A stretch of DNA of 58,031 nt, taken from contig JAHYIU010000005.1 in NCBI GenBank assembly GCA_019429425.1, forward strand, positions 1-58,031. Direction: 5' to 3'. The number at the start of each line of letters is the position of its first letter. The first letter of the stretch is position 1. A model generated the notes under the pieces. It saw only the letters and a list, made by a program, of their open reading frames with translations, did no database searches and was not told the origin of the DNA. The position numbers were made by a program, and so were the translations under genes. Shown in pieces: positions 8,362 through 17,058 of this stretch. This DNA is from Candidatus Syntrophosphaera sp. (GTDB lineage Bacteria; Cloacimonadota; Cloacimonadia; Cloacimonadales; Cloacimonadaceae).

Positions 8362-8415
8362 CACGGCTTTCCGTTTCTCTCCATTATGTGTTATTGCAAG
8401 ACGGTCCTCCGGACT
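8362..8415 (-). repeat. Degenerate reverse copy of the interspersed repeat
   Basis: CACGGCTTTCCG...CCATTATGTG...GGTCCTCCGGACT keeps the order of blocks of the unit at 8149-8244 with about one change in five. It is the decayed end of the repeat field. From 8416 to 8515 I see no feature. Confidence 0.7.
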
Positions 8416-8515
8416 TCATTATGATCAATGGTTACCGAGATCTAATATGAAGAAAAATAGCTGATCACAATCCTCATAATACCACATCCTTCCTTTCCCT
8501 GTTCCTCACGCCAGT

Positions 8516-8578
8516 CCTACACTCGCCGAACACATCCCGAACAAGATTGGGAATGTGTAGGGTGAGCGTGAAAGGGGG
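8516..8578. repeat. REP-like palindrome, copy 1
   Basis: CCTACACTCGCCGAACACATCCC, spacer GAACAAGA, then TTGGGAATGTGTAGGGTGA. The core ACACATCCC/GGGAATGTGT is an imperfect inverted repeat. Related copies are at 17913, 35521 (opposite orientation) and 52568, always outside genes. It is just downstream of the DUF2752 gene and might act as a transcript end. Confidence 0.75.
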
Positions 8579-8616
8579 GTGGCTTCCCGGAAAAGGGGTT
8601 CAGAGAAGGGGAATAA

Positions 8617-9018
8617 TCAGGGAAGGAAGAGGATGAGGTAGAGCCAGTTGAGGAGGAAAAGGGCGAGGAAGAGGATGAGGAGCAGGCGGCGCTGGCGGGG
8701 CGTGGCGTCCAGGGCGAGGCGGCGCTTGAAGGCGAGGGTTGCGCTTTGCTGGAAGAAGACGAAGAGGGTGAAGATGAGCATGAGGGGGTTGGAGAGCAAG
8801 GCCCGCAGCGGATGCCCCCCCAAGAGCGAAATGAAGCCGCGGAAGAGCCCGCAGGTCGGGCAGTTGATCCCGGTGAGAGCCCGGAACCAGCAGAGCCGGA
8901 GCCAGGCTTCGAGCCCGAAATGAATGCCCAGATAGGCCAGGAAGAAGGCGTAGAAAACAAAAACCGGCAGTTTTCCTGCCGGATAGCGGTCAGACAGCTT
9001 TTCTACGCGGAGGCGCAT
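8617..9018 (-). CDS. DUF2752 membrane protein
   Basis: A 133-aa inner-membrane protein of the DUF2752 type. The family motif is present at about residues 53-75: NCPTCGLFRGFISLLGGHPLRAL followed by SNPLM. There are three hydrophobic helices, at about 15-40, 75-95 and 110-132. Function is unknown; the CPxCGxxR motif may bind metal or form disulfides. It is 28 bp downstream of a DUF4190-like gene, a pairing often seen in other phyla. The Shine-Dalgarno sequence is weak, so the start is less certain. Confidence 0.8.
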   Translation of the reverse strand: MRLRVEKLSDRYPAGKLPVFVFYAFFLAYLGIHFGLEAWLRLCWFRALTGINCPTCGLFRGFISLLGGHPLRALLSNPLMLIFTLFVFFQQSATLAFKRRLALDATPRQRRLLLILFLALFLLNWLYLILFLP

Positions 9019-9046
9019 TGAGACCGGGGACGGGGCGGCTAACAGC

Positions 9047-9433
9047 TCAATTGAAGAATTTTAATCCGTCGGAAGCCGCGGCGCCCATCACTCCCATGAA
9101 AAAGAAGAAGTAGACCAGTCCGAAGACGATCCCCAAAATGATCAGGCCCACGGAGATGATCCCCAGGATGCGGCCTATGTTGGTCAGGTCGCGGCCGCTG
9201 GGGTCCATCTGGCCGTATTCCATCTTTTTGAGGTCCTCGTTGCCGAAGATCCAGGCCAGAATGCCGAAGATCTGGCAGGCGACCAGGCCCACGATGCCAA
9301 AGACGAGGATCATGGTCCCCCGGTGCGGCTGAAGCTGCATTGGCGGGGGTGGCGGGGTCTGATACTGCTGAAACTGCTCGTAAGGGGGTGTTTCTTTGTT
9401 CTCGTTGTTTCCGTTGTTTTCGTTGTTGTCCAT
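9047..9433 (-). CDS. DUF4190-like small membrane protein
   Basis: A 128-aa protein with a disordered Asn/Glu/Pro/Gln-rich N-terminus (residues 1-38) followed by two hydrophobic helices (about 40-65 and 88-118). The segment between them (FGNEDLKKMEYGQMDPSGRDLTNIGRILG) fits the DUF4190/CCC-motif membrane family. Start ATG 9433 has AAGGAG five bases upstream. It is adjacent to a DUF2752 gene. The function is unknown. Confidence 0.75.
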   Translation of the reverse strand: MDNNENNGNNENKETPPYEQFQQYQTPPPPPMQLQPHRGTMILVFGIVGLVACQIFGILAWIFGNEDLKKMEYGQMDPSGRDLTNIGRILGIISVGLIILGIVFGLVYFFFFMGVMGAAASDGLKFFN

Positions 9434-9457
9434 CTTTGCTCCTTGTCTGAAAGAAGG

Positions 9458-9483
9458 GGACAGGGGAAGCGCGCCCCCTGTCC
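9458..9483 (-). terminator. Possible terminator between V-ATPase operon and DUF4190 gene
   Basis: A 9-bp stem GGACAGGGG/CCCCTGTCC with a 7-8-nt loop, 26 bp past the atpK stop. On the minus strand it is followed by CCTTCTTTC, a poor T tract, so it may be a weak terminator or only a hairpin. Confidence 0.45.
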
Positions 9484-9508
9484 GGTTTTAGCTCGAAAAG
9501 GCCTCTCT

Positions 9509-10012
9509 TTACAGGGCGCCGCTGATCAGGAAGCAGGCGGCAAAGGCGATGATGGCGTAAAGTTCGGGATAGACGGCGAGGATCAGGGTGTTCGAAAACA
9601 CGTTGTTGCCGTTGCCGATGCTTTCGATGCCGTTGGCCACCACGCGGCTCTGGAAATAGGCGGAGAGCAGGTTCGTGATCCCGGAGATGAGCCCGGCGCC
9701 AAAGAGGGCGGCGGCTGTGAGCATGGTGATCTCGGGGGTGATGTGCTCTTTGAGGATGAAGAAGGCGCCGAATCCGTAGAGCCCCTGCGTGCCGGGCAGA
9801 GCGGAAAGGATCATGCAGTTGGCGAAGATGTCGTCACGTTTTTTCATGGCGGCGATCGTGGCGCTGCCTGCGTTTCCCGTTCCGAGGGCGGAACCGATCC
9901 CGGACAGGGAGACCATCAGGAAGATCCCGATCCAGGCCAGGATATAGGCCGGGTTTCCCCCGCCGATCGCGGCCAGTGCGTCGTTTCCTGCTTGTAAGAG
10001 AATGTAAGGCAT
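9509..10012 (-). CDS. atpK: V-type ATPase rotor subunit K (Na+-type signature)
   Basis: The 167-aa membrane rotor (c-ring) subunit, made of two fused hairpins with four helices. The ion-binding residues can be matched to Enterococcus hirae NtpK by spacing: Leu72-x2-Thr75-Gln76 in the LPGTQG motif, Gln121 45 residues later and Glu150 another 29 later (NtpK: 61, 64, 65, 110, 139). This predicts Na+ rather than H+ as coupling ion. Only the second hairpin carries the carboxylate, as usual for V-type proteolipids. It is the last gene of the V-ATPase operon. Confidence 0.96.
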   Translation of the reverse strand: MPYILLQAGNDALAAIGGGNPAYILAWIGIFLMVSLSGIGSALGTGNAGSATIAAMKKRDDIFANCMILSALPGTQGLYGFGAFFILKEHITPEITMLTAAALFGAGLISGITNLLSAYFQSRVVANGIESIGNGNNVFSNTLILAVYPELYAIIAFAACFLISGAL

Positions 10013-10025
10013 GTAACCTCCAGGT

Positions 10026-11819
10026 TTATGATTTTATTTTCTTTGAGTTGCCAAAGGGATGGTATTCAAGGCCAGGCCCGTTGAACCCGGCATTCTTGTA
10101 AAACTCGACAAAAGTGAGGCGCAAGGGGTGCACAAAGCCGCTGAGGGCGCCGAGGGCGATGTTTAGGGCGTGGCCTGCGACCATGAAGAGGAAAAAGATG
10201 ACGGGGCCGGCGATCTTGATGCCCAGGAACTGCTGGCCGATGGAGTTGATCACGAAGCCGAGGATGGCGCTGGAGACCCCCAAGGCGAAGAGCCTGATGT
10301 AGGAAAGGATGTCGCCAAAGAAGCCGGTGACCACGTTGTAGAGCAGCCAAAGGCCGCCGAGGACGTTCTTCACGATGCTCTTGCCGGGGGCGTTGAAGAG
10401 CAGGAGCAGGGCCAATCCGGGCCAGATCAGCCAACTGGTGTAGGGCTGGATCTGGGAGGTGTCCACCTTGAGCATCCCGGCGCCCATGACGGTGAGGCTG
10501 AGCAGGAAGAGGAAGGTGCCGAAGGGGGCCAGGAAATGGGTGAATCCGCCCTGGCGGGCCTGCTTGATGCCCTTGACGACAGTTCCGAAGAGGATCTGGA
10601 TGGCACCCAAAAGCAGGGCGAAATTGAAGATCTGGTCATTGTTGCGGATGATGACCAGGTTGTCCAGCGAGGTCTGCTTGAGGTCGAAGCCGAGGATGGT
10701 GCCGACGACGAAGCCCATGATCACGGAGGCGACCCCAAACACCCCCACCAGGGTGAATATGCCCTTCATGGCGGGGGTTTTCGCCTTTCTGCCGAGGAAG
10801 AAGGCCAGGAGGATGAAGATGATGCCATAGGCGATGTCTGCGTTGCAAAAGCCGAAAAAGAGCATGAAGAAGGGGGCGAAGAAGGGGGTGAGGTCAAACT
10901 CGTTGTAGTAGGGCAGCATGTACATCTTGGAAATCGGCTCGAAGAGGCGGGAAAACCAGTTGTTGACCAGGCTCACGGGGGGATTGTCCTCCACCGTGGC
11001 CGGGGCGGCGAAACTGATCACGCCTTCGGTTTCCAGCCACTCGTTCAGACCGGGCTCCAAACGCTCGGGAACGAAGCCACCGAGGACGACGACGTGGTCC
11101 TCCGCCTCGCTTACGCCTTGCAGGGTGGCGTCCTCGAACTCGCAGGCCTGGCTGAGCCGGCCGATCTCCTCTTCAAAGAGCTCGATGGCCGCCGGGGCAG
11201 TGGTGGCCAGGTATGCGTCGATGTCCTTGATCTGGGCTTCGTTTTCCGCCAACTGCTGCTCAAACTCCTGCAGGGTGTGGCGGTGGAAGCTGAAGCTGTC
11301 GGCATCCAGGGCGGGCTTTTCGCCGGTGTAGAAGACCACGAAGTAGACCACGCCGAAGACCTCGTTGATGATCTCGATGGCGTTGTCCTCCAGCCATTCG
11401 GGCTTGAAGTGGTTCTTCAAACAGGTGTGGAAATCGACCTTGATGCCCTGCGCTTCGATCTGGGTTTCGAGGGCATAGTCGAAATGGCCCCAGGGCTCGA
11501 GATCGCGGATCTGCTTGCGCAAAACCTCGGCCTTGCGCTGGAGCTGGGCCTGCCCGTCTCGGGCTTCGGTGATCTTGTTGAGCAGCATTTTGGGGCTAAG
11601 GGGCGTGGCGGCTTTTTCCGCTTCGGAGCCGAGCTTTTTGAAGAAATCCACCGCCTCGGCGTAGTCCTGGATCAGCTCCAGGTTTTTCTGCAGGGATTCG
11701 GTCTTGGCGTCCGTGTTCCTGATCAGATGGAGCACTCCGAGCTTCTGCAGCTCGCGGAGGAAATCCTCGTAATCGCGGTGGAAGAGGACAAAGGTGTATT
11801 TGCGCATTGGCTCGATCAT
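10026..11819 (-). CDS. atpI: V-type ATPase subunit I (stator a subunit)
   Basis: A 597-aa membrane stator subunit that forms the ion half-channels. Residues 1 to about 310 are cytoplasmic, with long charged helices; the remainder has about seven or eight membrane helices. The essential arginine lies in the conserved LSYIRLFALGVSSAILGFV segment. It overlaps the subunit D gene by 4 bp (ATGA) and precedes subunit K by 13 bp. Length and order match chlamydia/spirochaete-type operons. Confidence 0.95.
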   Translation of the reverse strand: MIEPMRKYTFVLFHRDYEDFLRELQKLGVLHLIRNTDAKTESLQKNLELIQDYAEAVDFFKKLGSEAEKAATPLSPKMLLNKITEARDGQAQLQRKAEVLRKQIRDLEPWGHFDYALETQIEAQGIKVDFHTCLKNHFKPEWLEDNAIEIINEVFGVVYFVVFYTGEKPALDADSFSFHRHTLQEFEQQLAENEAQIKDIDAYLATTAPAAIELFEEEIGRLSQACEFEDATLQGVSEAEDHVVVLGGFVPERLEPGLNEWLETEGVISFAAPATVEDNPPVSLVNNWFSRLFEPISKMYMLPYYNEFDLTPFFAPFFMLFFGFCNADIAYGIIFILLAFFLGRKAKTPAMKGIFTLVGVFGVASVIMGFVVGTILGFDLKQTSLDNLVIIRNNDQIFNFALLLGAIQILFGTVVKGIKQARQGGFTHFLAPFGTFLFLLSLTVMGAGMLKVDTSQIQPYTSWLIWPGLALLLLFNAPGKSIVKNVLGGLWLLYNVVTGFFGDILSYIRLFALGVSSAILGFVINSIGQQFLGIKIAGPVIFFLFMVAGHALNIALGALSGFVHPLRLTFVEFYKNAGFNGPGLEYHPFGNSKKIKS

Positions 11820-12415
11820 GCGTAGGCCTCCGTTCCCAGGCGGTTCTTGAGTATCTTCTGGGAGGCTTTGGAGAGGTTTTCCTCGTCCTCCATGAAGCGC
11901 TTGATCTTGAGGATGGCGTCCTCAAAGGCGGGGATCTGGACCTTTTCGTAGAGGTTGACCTTCTGGGTGGTCTTCTTGCGCACGTGCTCCAGGATCTTCA
12001 TCTTGCGGAGGAAGAAGTCGCGCTCGATCTGGAAGGTGGCCAGTTGCTTGGCCATTTCGATCCCGTCCAGGAACCAGGAAGGCGCGGAGAAGAGGTCGTA
12101 GTCCGCCAGCTGGAAATCGATCTCGCCGAGGACGGGGACCTTGGTTCCCGCGATGTTGCGGGTGAGGACCTCCACGCTCTTCACGCTCACGAGGCCGGGG
12201 TCGAATTCCGCCCAGAGCTTCATCAGCTCATCGAGTCTGGCGGTCTCGGCGATCACCTTGGCGTCCAGCTCGTGGGCTTTGTCCCGGGCGCGCTTGACCT
12301 CGAGGCGCAGGGCCGATTCCTTGTTCTTGAGGGTCGGCAGGGCCTTGAGCCTGATCTTGAGCTGTTTTTCCAGGTGGATCTGGGAGATCTTGTTGTATTG
12401 GAACTTGAAGGTCAT
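11816..12415 (-). CDS. atpD: V-type ATPase subunit D
   Basis: The 199-aa central-stalk subunit, predicted as two long antiparallel helices that rotate within the A3B3 head. The N-terminal helix (FQYNKISQIHLEKQLKIRLK) and the C-terminal helix with LEHVRKKTTQKVNLYEKV are typical of the family. It overlaps subunit B upstream and subunit I downstream by 4 bp each, consistent with coupled translation. Confidence 0.93.
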   Translation of the reverse strand: MTFKFQYNKISQIHLEKQLKIRLKALPTLKNKESALRLEVKRARDKAHELDAKVIAETARLDELMKLWAEFDPGLVSVKSVEVLTRNIAGTKVPVLGEIDFQLADYDLFSAPSWFLDGIEMAKQLATFQIERDFFLRKMKILEHVRKKTTQKVNLYEKVQIPAFEDAILKIKRFMEDEENLSKASQKILKNRLGTEAYA

Positions 12416-13734
12416 GCCTTGGTCCAGTATTTTTCCATGAGTTCGTTTCTGATGGCCACCTCTTCGCGGGTGAAGTGTTTGTGGAAGAGGGCCCAGGTGA
12501 TGTCGAGCATTTCGTCGGTGTCGACGTTGACGTCGATGGCAAGGATCTGTTCGGCATAGTCGCGGGCGAATTCCAGAGAGCGCTCGTCGTAGTCCGAGAG
12601 GTCAAAGCCGTTCTCCATCTTGGTGCGGGCGTTGGTGGCGTCCGCATTGAGGCGCACGGAGGTGGACATCACCTGGGGATGGTCCTCGCGGGTCTTTTTG
12701 CCCATGACCTTGGTCTTGAGGCGGGAAAGAGAGCGGGCGGGGTCGATGACGACCTTGCCGATGTCCGTGTCGCGCCGCAGGTAGAGCTGGCCTTCGGTGA
12801 TGTAGCCCGTGTTGTCCGGGATGGCGTGGGTGATGTCGCCGCCGGAGATGGTGGTGACGGCGATGATGGTGATGGAGCCGCCATCAGGGAATTGCACGGC
12901 CTTCTCATAGATCTTGGCCAGGTCCGAATAGAGCGAGCCGGGCATGGAATCCTTGGAGGGGATCTGGTCCATGCGGTTGCTGACGATGGAAAGGGCGTCG
13001 CAATAGAGGGTCATGTCCGTGAGCAGGACGAGGACGGCCTCGTTCTTCTGGATGGCGAAGTATTCCGCGGCGGCCAGGGCCATATCCGGCACCAGGAGGC
13101 GTTCCACGGGCGGATCGTCGGTGGTGTTCACGAAGGAGATGATCTTGTCGATCACGCCGGCGTTCTCGAAGGTGTGCTTGTAGTAAAGGTAGTCGTCGTT
13201 GGAGAGCCCCATGCCGCCGAGGATGATCTTGTCCGCCTTGGTGCGGAGGGCGACGATTGCCATGACCTGGTTGAAGGGCTGGTCCGGATCGGCGAAGAAG
13301 GGTATCTTCTGGCCGGTGACCAGGGTGTTGTTCAGGTCGATGCCGGCGATGCCGGTGGCGATAAGTTCCGAAGGGTCGCTGCGGCGGACGGGATTAACGG
13401 ATGGCCCGCCGATCTCCACTTCCTCGCCTTCTATTTCAGGGCCGCCGTCGATGGGGTCGCCATAGGCGTTGAAGAACCTTCCGGCAAGCTGGTCGCCGAC
13501 CTTGAGGACGGGCGGGCGCCCGAAGAACACGACCTCGGCGTCCGTGCCGATGCCCTCTGTCCCGGCGAAGATCTGCAGGGTGACGATGTCGCCCATGATC
13601 TTGACGACCTGGGCCAGCCTGCCGCTGACGGTGGCCAGTTCCTCATAGCCGATCCCGGTGGCCTTGACGGCGCAGGTGGCCTTGGTGATCTGGGTGAGCC
13701 TGGTGTAGATCTTTTGGAAAGCTTGTCCGGCCAT
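12412..13734 (-). CDS. atpB: V-type ATPase subunit B
   Basis: The 440-aa non-catalytic nucleotide-site subunit of the V1 head. Family marks include GRFFNAYGDPIDGGPEI near residues 84-100, the TGIAGIDLNNTLVTGQKIP segment in place of a P-loop, LLTDMTLYCDALS and the YMTEGQL-like ITEGQLYL. It starts within the stop of subunit A (TAATG) and ends overlapping D. Length is typical. Confidence 0.96.
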   Translation of the reverse strand: MAGQAFQKIYTRLTQITKATCAVKATGIGYEELATVSGRLAQVVKIMGDIVTLQIFAGTEGIGTDAEVVFFGRPPVLKVGDQLAGRFFNAYGDPIDGGPEIEGEEVEIGGPSVNPVRRSDPSELIATGIAGIDLNNTLVTGQKIPFFADPDQPFNQVMAIVALRTKADKIILGGMGLSNDDYLYYKHTFENAGVIDKIISFVNTTDDPPVERLLVPDMALAAAEYFAIQKNEAVLVLLTDMTLYCDALSIVSNRMDQIPSKDSMPGSLYSDLAKIYEKAVQFPDGGSITIIAVTTISGGDITHAIPDNTGYITEGQLYLRRDTDIGKVVIDPARSLSRLKTKVMGKKTREDHPQVMSTSVRLNADATNARTKMENGFDLSDYDERSLEFARDYAEQILAIDVNVDTDEMLDITWALFHKHFTREEVAIRNELMEKYWTKA

Positions 13735-15488
13735 TATTTCACCCTCCTTTCTTCCAGGGCCTTGTCCAGTTCGGCCTCGTATTTCTTGAATTCAGCGCTT
13801 TCGAAGGGCTGGTAGTTCATCTGGCGGAGAAAGTTTATCAGCCGGGAATAATAGGGCTGGAGCTCCTCATAGTTCTCGAAGGCCAGGTCGGTGTCGCAGA
13901 CCTTGAGGACCAGCTTGAGCATGTAGGCCTGGCGCTTCATGGGGGTGGATTTGTCCACATCGTCGAAGCCGTCCTGGACCAGGATGATCCGGTCCACCAG
14001 CTCGCTTCTCCAGAAGCGGGAATGGTAGTCCAGGGGCACCCCGTCGTCGCCGAGGATGTTGATCTGGTCCTTGGCTTCCTTGCCGCGCAGGAGGATATCC
14101 TTGGCCTGGGTCACGCTGTCCACCCAGCCGGGGGCGATGTTGTTGTCCAGATATTCCCGCACCTCGTCGTATTCGAGGTATTTGGAATAGGAATCGATGG
14201 GGTCAACTGCCGGATAGCGCTTGCTGTCCGCCCGTTCCTGGGAGAGGGAGTAGAAGCAGCGGGCGGCCTTTTTGGTGGATTCGGTCACCGGTTCCTTGAG
14301 GTTTCCGCCGGCGGGCGAGACCGCGCCGATGAAGGTTATGGAGCCGGCAGTGCCGTTATTGAGGTAGACGTAGCCGGCGCGGGAATAGAAGTTGGAAATG
14401 ATGGCGGGAAGGTCCATGGGAAAGGCGTCCGGGCCGGGGAGCTCTTCCATGCGGTTGCTCATCTCGCGGAGGGCCTGGGCCCAGCGGGAGGTGGAATCCG
14501 CCAGGAGCAAGACTTTCAGCCCCATTGAGCGATAGTATTCGGCGATGGTCATGGCGGTGTAGACCGAGGCCTCGCGCGCCGCCACGGGCATGTTTGAGGT
14601 GTTGCAGATGATGATGGTGCGCTCGATCAGCTTGCGGCCGGTGCGGGGATCGTCCAGTTCCGGGAATTCGGTGAACAGCTCGACGACCTCGTTGGCGCGT
14701 TCGCCGCAGGCGGCCACGATGATCAGGTCCGCCTCGGCGTTTTGGGAGATGCTGTGCTGGAGCACGGTCTTGCCCGTTCCGAAGGGCCCGGGTGTGAAGC
14801 CCGTGCCGCCCTCGGCGATGGGGTTGAGGGTGTCGATGGTGCGCACCCCGGTCTCCATCATCTTGAAGGGCCTCGGCTTGTTGTCATAGGCGCGGATGGG
14901 GAGCTTGACCGGCCAGTATTGGATCATGTTCAGCTCAAGGTCCTTGCCTTCCTCGTCGCTGAGGGTGGCGACGGTATCCGTGAGCTTGTACTGGCCTTCG
15001 GGGACTATGGATTTGAGGCTGTATTTCCCTTCCAGCTTGAAGGGGACCATGATCTTGTGGTCGATCCAGTTTTCCTGGACAGAGCCCAGCCAATCGCCCG
15101 CCTGGAGGCTGTCGCCGGCCTTGGCCAGGGGCTTGAAGTCCCAGACGCTGTCCTCGTCCAGCGGATCGGTGTATTCCCCGCGTTTGAGGAAGAGGCCTTC
15201 CATCTTGTTCAGGTCGTCCTGGAGCCCGTCATAGTTCTTGGAGAGCATGCCCGGCCCCAGTTTCACCTCCAGCATCCGCTCGGTGAATTCCGCCTTGCTG
15301 CCCGGCATCAGGCCGCGGGTGCTTTCAAACACCTGGGTGTAGGCAATGTTGCCCGTAATTTTGATCACTTCGGCCATCAGCCTGACGCCGTGGTGGTCGA
15401 TGTAGCAGATCTCGTTTTGGGAGACCGGCCCGTCCACCTCCACGTGGACCAGGTTGCTGATTATTCCTTTCACAGTGCCTGTGGTCAT
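13734..15488 (-). CDS. atpA: V-type ATPase catalytic subunit A
   Basis: The 584-aa catalytic subunit. The Walker A motif GPFGTGKT is at residues 234-241, the catalytic-glutamate segment CGERANEV about 20 residues further on, and the Walker B region LLLADSTSRWAQALREMSNR follows. The V-type non-homologous insertion lies between the beta-barrel and the nucleotide domain (about residues 110-190). The start ATG is 12 bp after the DUF2764 gene. Together with subunit B it forms the hexameric head. Confidence 0.97.
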   Translation of the reverse strand: MTTGTVKGIISNLVHVEVDGPVSQNEICYIDHHGVRLMAEVIKITGNIAYTQVFESTRGLMPGSKAEFTERMLEVKLGPGMLSKNYDGLQDDLNKMEGLFLKRGEYTDPLDEDSVWDFKPLAKAGDSLQAGDWLGSVQENWIDHKIMVPFKLEGKYSLKSIVPEGQYKLTDTVATLSDEEGKDLELNMIQYWPVKLPIRAYDNKPRPFKMMETGVRTIDTLNPIAEGGTGFTPGPFGTGKTVLQHSISQNAEADLIIVAACGERANEVVELFTEFPELDDPRTGRKLIERTIIICNTSNMPVAAREASVYTAMTIAEYYRSMGLKVLLLADSTSRWAQALREMSNRMEELPGPDAFPMDLPAIISNFYSRAGYVYLNNGTAGSITFIGAVSPAGGNLKEPVTESTKKAARCFYSLSQERADSKRYPAVDPIDSYSKYLEYDEVREYLDNNIAPGWVDSVTQAKDILLRGKEAKDQINILGDDGVPLDYHSRFWRSELVDRIILVQDGFDDVDKSTPMKRQAYMLKLVLKVCDTDLAFENYEELQPYYSRLINFLRQMNYQPFESAEFKKYEAELDKALEERRVK

Positions 15489-15500
15489 ATAAACTACCTT

Positions 15501-16385
15501 CTATTTCTTTTTTGCTTTGATATTGAATTGCTCGGGGAAGGAGAAGCTGCCGGAGAGGGTGTCCATGGTGTCCTGGAAGACCTCCTTGCCGAGGGAGGGA
15601 TCGAGCGCCAGCCAGCGGCTGAGGATGCGCAGTTGGGCGTAGTAGCCGAGGATCCGGTCGATGTTGAAATAGTTGAAAAAGTTATGGTTGTCGATCCATT
15701 TCCAGCGGAGGATGTCGTAGCCCCGTTCGCGGTAGAGGATGTTGTTTTGCTCCCAGATGCGCAGGAGGTCGTTGAAAAGCTCGTGGTCCTTGCCCAGCCC
15801 GAAGTCCGCGGCGTGGCTCTTGGCCAGCTTTTCCACCAATTCTCCGCCGCCGACGAGGTGTTTGGCAAAGTCCAGCTTATGATGCCGGCCGTTGATGGCG
15901 ATGAGGATGTTCTGGATCTCGCGGTTGAATTCGAACCAGCCGGAGAGGAATTTGTTCCTCAGCCCCGCGGCGAAGGCGAAAGTGGCCTCCAGGAGCCGGT
16001 GCTGGCTGTCCAGGAAGGGGGGCAGTTCCTCGCCGGAAAAGATGCCCAGGATCAGCTCGTGCCAGTAGTCCGGATAGGCCTGATAGTCTTTGCTGAGGCG
16101 GATCGAGGGATCGGCTGCCTTTTGTTTCATCAGCTCAATGTAGGCTTGCCAGAAAGCGCGCGAACATTCCCCGATCGGCCGGCTCTCGCTTTCGTTCTGG
16201 TAGATCAGGCGCAGGAGGTCGCCCACGTCCTCGGGCAGGCAGAGCAGCAGCAGGAGCTTGAAATCCCCCGCCGTGAGGTGGGTCTTGGCCTCCTCCATGA
16301 AGTTCTGAAGCGTGATCGAGCTCTTGGAGTCGTCGATCGAGAGGGCCGGCAGACCCGTGATGAAATAGTAATACTGGCTGCGCAT
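15501..16385 (-). CDS. DUF2764 protein, V-ATPase operon (likely subunit C equivalent)
   Basis: A 294-aa soluble, mostly helical protein. Its position between subunits E and A and the start MRSQYYYFITGLPALSID match the DUF2764 family found in chlamydial, spirochaetal and Bacteroidetes V-ATPase operons. There, no canonical subunit C (AhaC/NtpC) is present, so DUF2764 is generally thought to replace it at the central stalk-ring interface. The spacing to both neighbours is about 10 bp. The function is inferred from context. Confidence 0.88.
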   Translation of the reverse strand: MRSQYYYFITGLPALSIDDSKSSITLQNFMEEAKTHLTAGDFKLLLLLCLPEDVGDLLRLIYQNESESRPIGECSRAFWQAYIELMKQKAADPSIRLSKDYQAYPDYWHELILGIFSGEELPPFLDSQHRLLEATFAFAAGLRNKFLSGWFEFNREIQNILIAINGRHHKLDFAKHLVGGGELVEKLAKSHAADFGLGKDHELFNDLLRIWEQNNILYRERGYDILRWKWIDNHNFFNYFNIDRILGYYAQLRILSRWLALDPSLGKEVFQDTMDTLSGSFSFPEQFNIKAKKK

Positions 16386-16392
16386 GCCCGGG

Positions 16393-16992
16393 TCAGTTCT
16401 TGAAGAGGAGCTGGTTGCTGCGGGGCCTGAGGTATGATTTGAAGAGGCTGGCGAAGTCCTCGTCTGTGAAGCTGAGCTTATAGCCGCCGTCGGCCGGGGC
16501 GAGGGAAAAACCGCTCTTCATCTGGGGCGAGAATTCCACCTTGAGGCCTTTCTCCGCCGTGCCTTTGAGGCTGCTCAGGAACTGCTCTTCGAGCTTGCCC
16601 TTCATGTTTTCCGAGATGGTGATCAAACCTCCGGATTCCTTCCAGGCAGCAATTGTTTCCAGGATCACCTTCTTGAGGAACTCCGGGTCGCCGGAAGCTT
16701 TGCCCAGGCTGGCGTCGAAAGCCTTGTCCAGAAAGACGTCGGTGAGTTTTTGCTTGACGGCGCTCAAAGTTTGCTGGGCGGCCATCTTGAGGTCGGATTC
16801 GTTGTTCTTGAGCAGGTCCGCGGCCTTCTTTTGGGCCTCGGAAAGCGTCTTTTCCGCTTCGGCTTTGGCTTGGGCCACGATCTTTTCCGCCTCCGAATTG
16901 GCCTGCTCCAGGATCGCCTCCGCCTCGGTTTTGGCCTTGTCCACGCCCTCGTCGTAAACACGCTTCAAAAGGTCTTGCAGCTTGTCGGTCAT
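16393..16992 (-). CDS. atpE: V-type ATPase subunit E (peripheral stalk)
   Basis: A 199-aa peripheral-stalk subunit, first gene of the operon. The N-terminal half (residues about 5-100) is a Glu/Lys/Ala-rich coiled coil, as expected for the stalk. The C-terminal half is a compact domain. ATG 16992 is chosen because GGAG lies six bases upstream; a longer frame continues for 119 codons into repeat sequence but has no support there. A TTGACA on the minus strand at 17049-17054 is a candidate -35 for the operon, although no good -10 is visible. Confidence 0.88.
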   Translation of the reverse strand: MTDKLQDLLKRVYDEGVDKAKTEAEAILEQANSEAEKIVAQAKAEAEKTLSEAQKKAADLLKNNESDLKMAAQQTLSAVKQKLTDVFLDKAFDASLGKASGDPEFLKKVILETIAAWKESGGLITISENMKGKLEEQFLSSLKGTAEKGLKVEFSPQMKSGFSLAPADGGYKLSFTDEDFASLFKSYLRPRSNQLLFKN

Positions 16993-17058
16993 AACTTCTC
17001 CACTGTGATTTTCGCTTTGGTTTACAAAAAAATCTGCCGCCCCGATTATGTCAATAAT

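Noticed and set aside
10170-11825. Long open frame opposite V-ATPase subunit I
   Set aside because: Product is His/Glu/Asp/Gly-rich mirror translation of a well-supported gene; the same holds for the long antisense frames at 12475-13815, 14742-16403 and 18318-19814.
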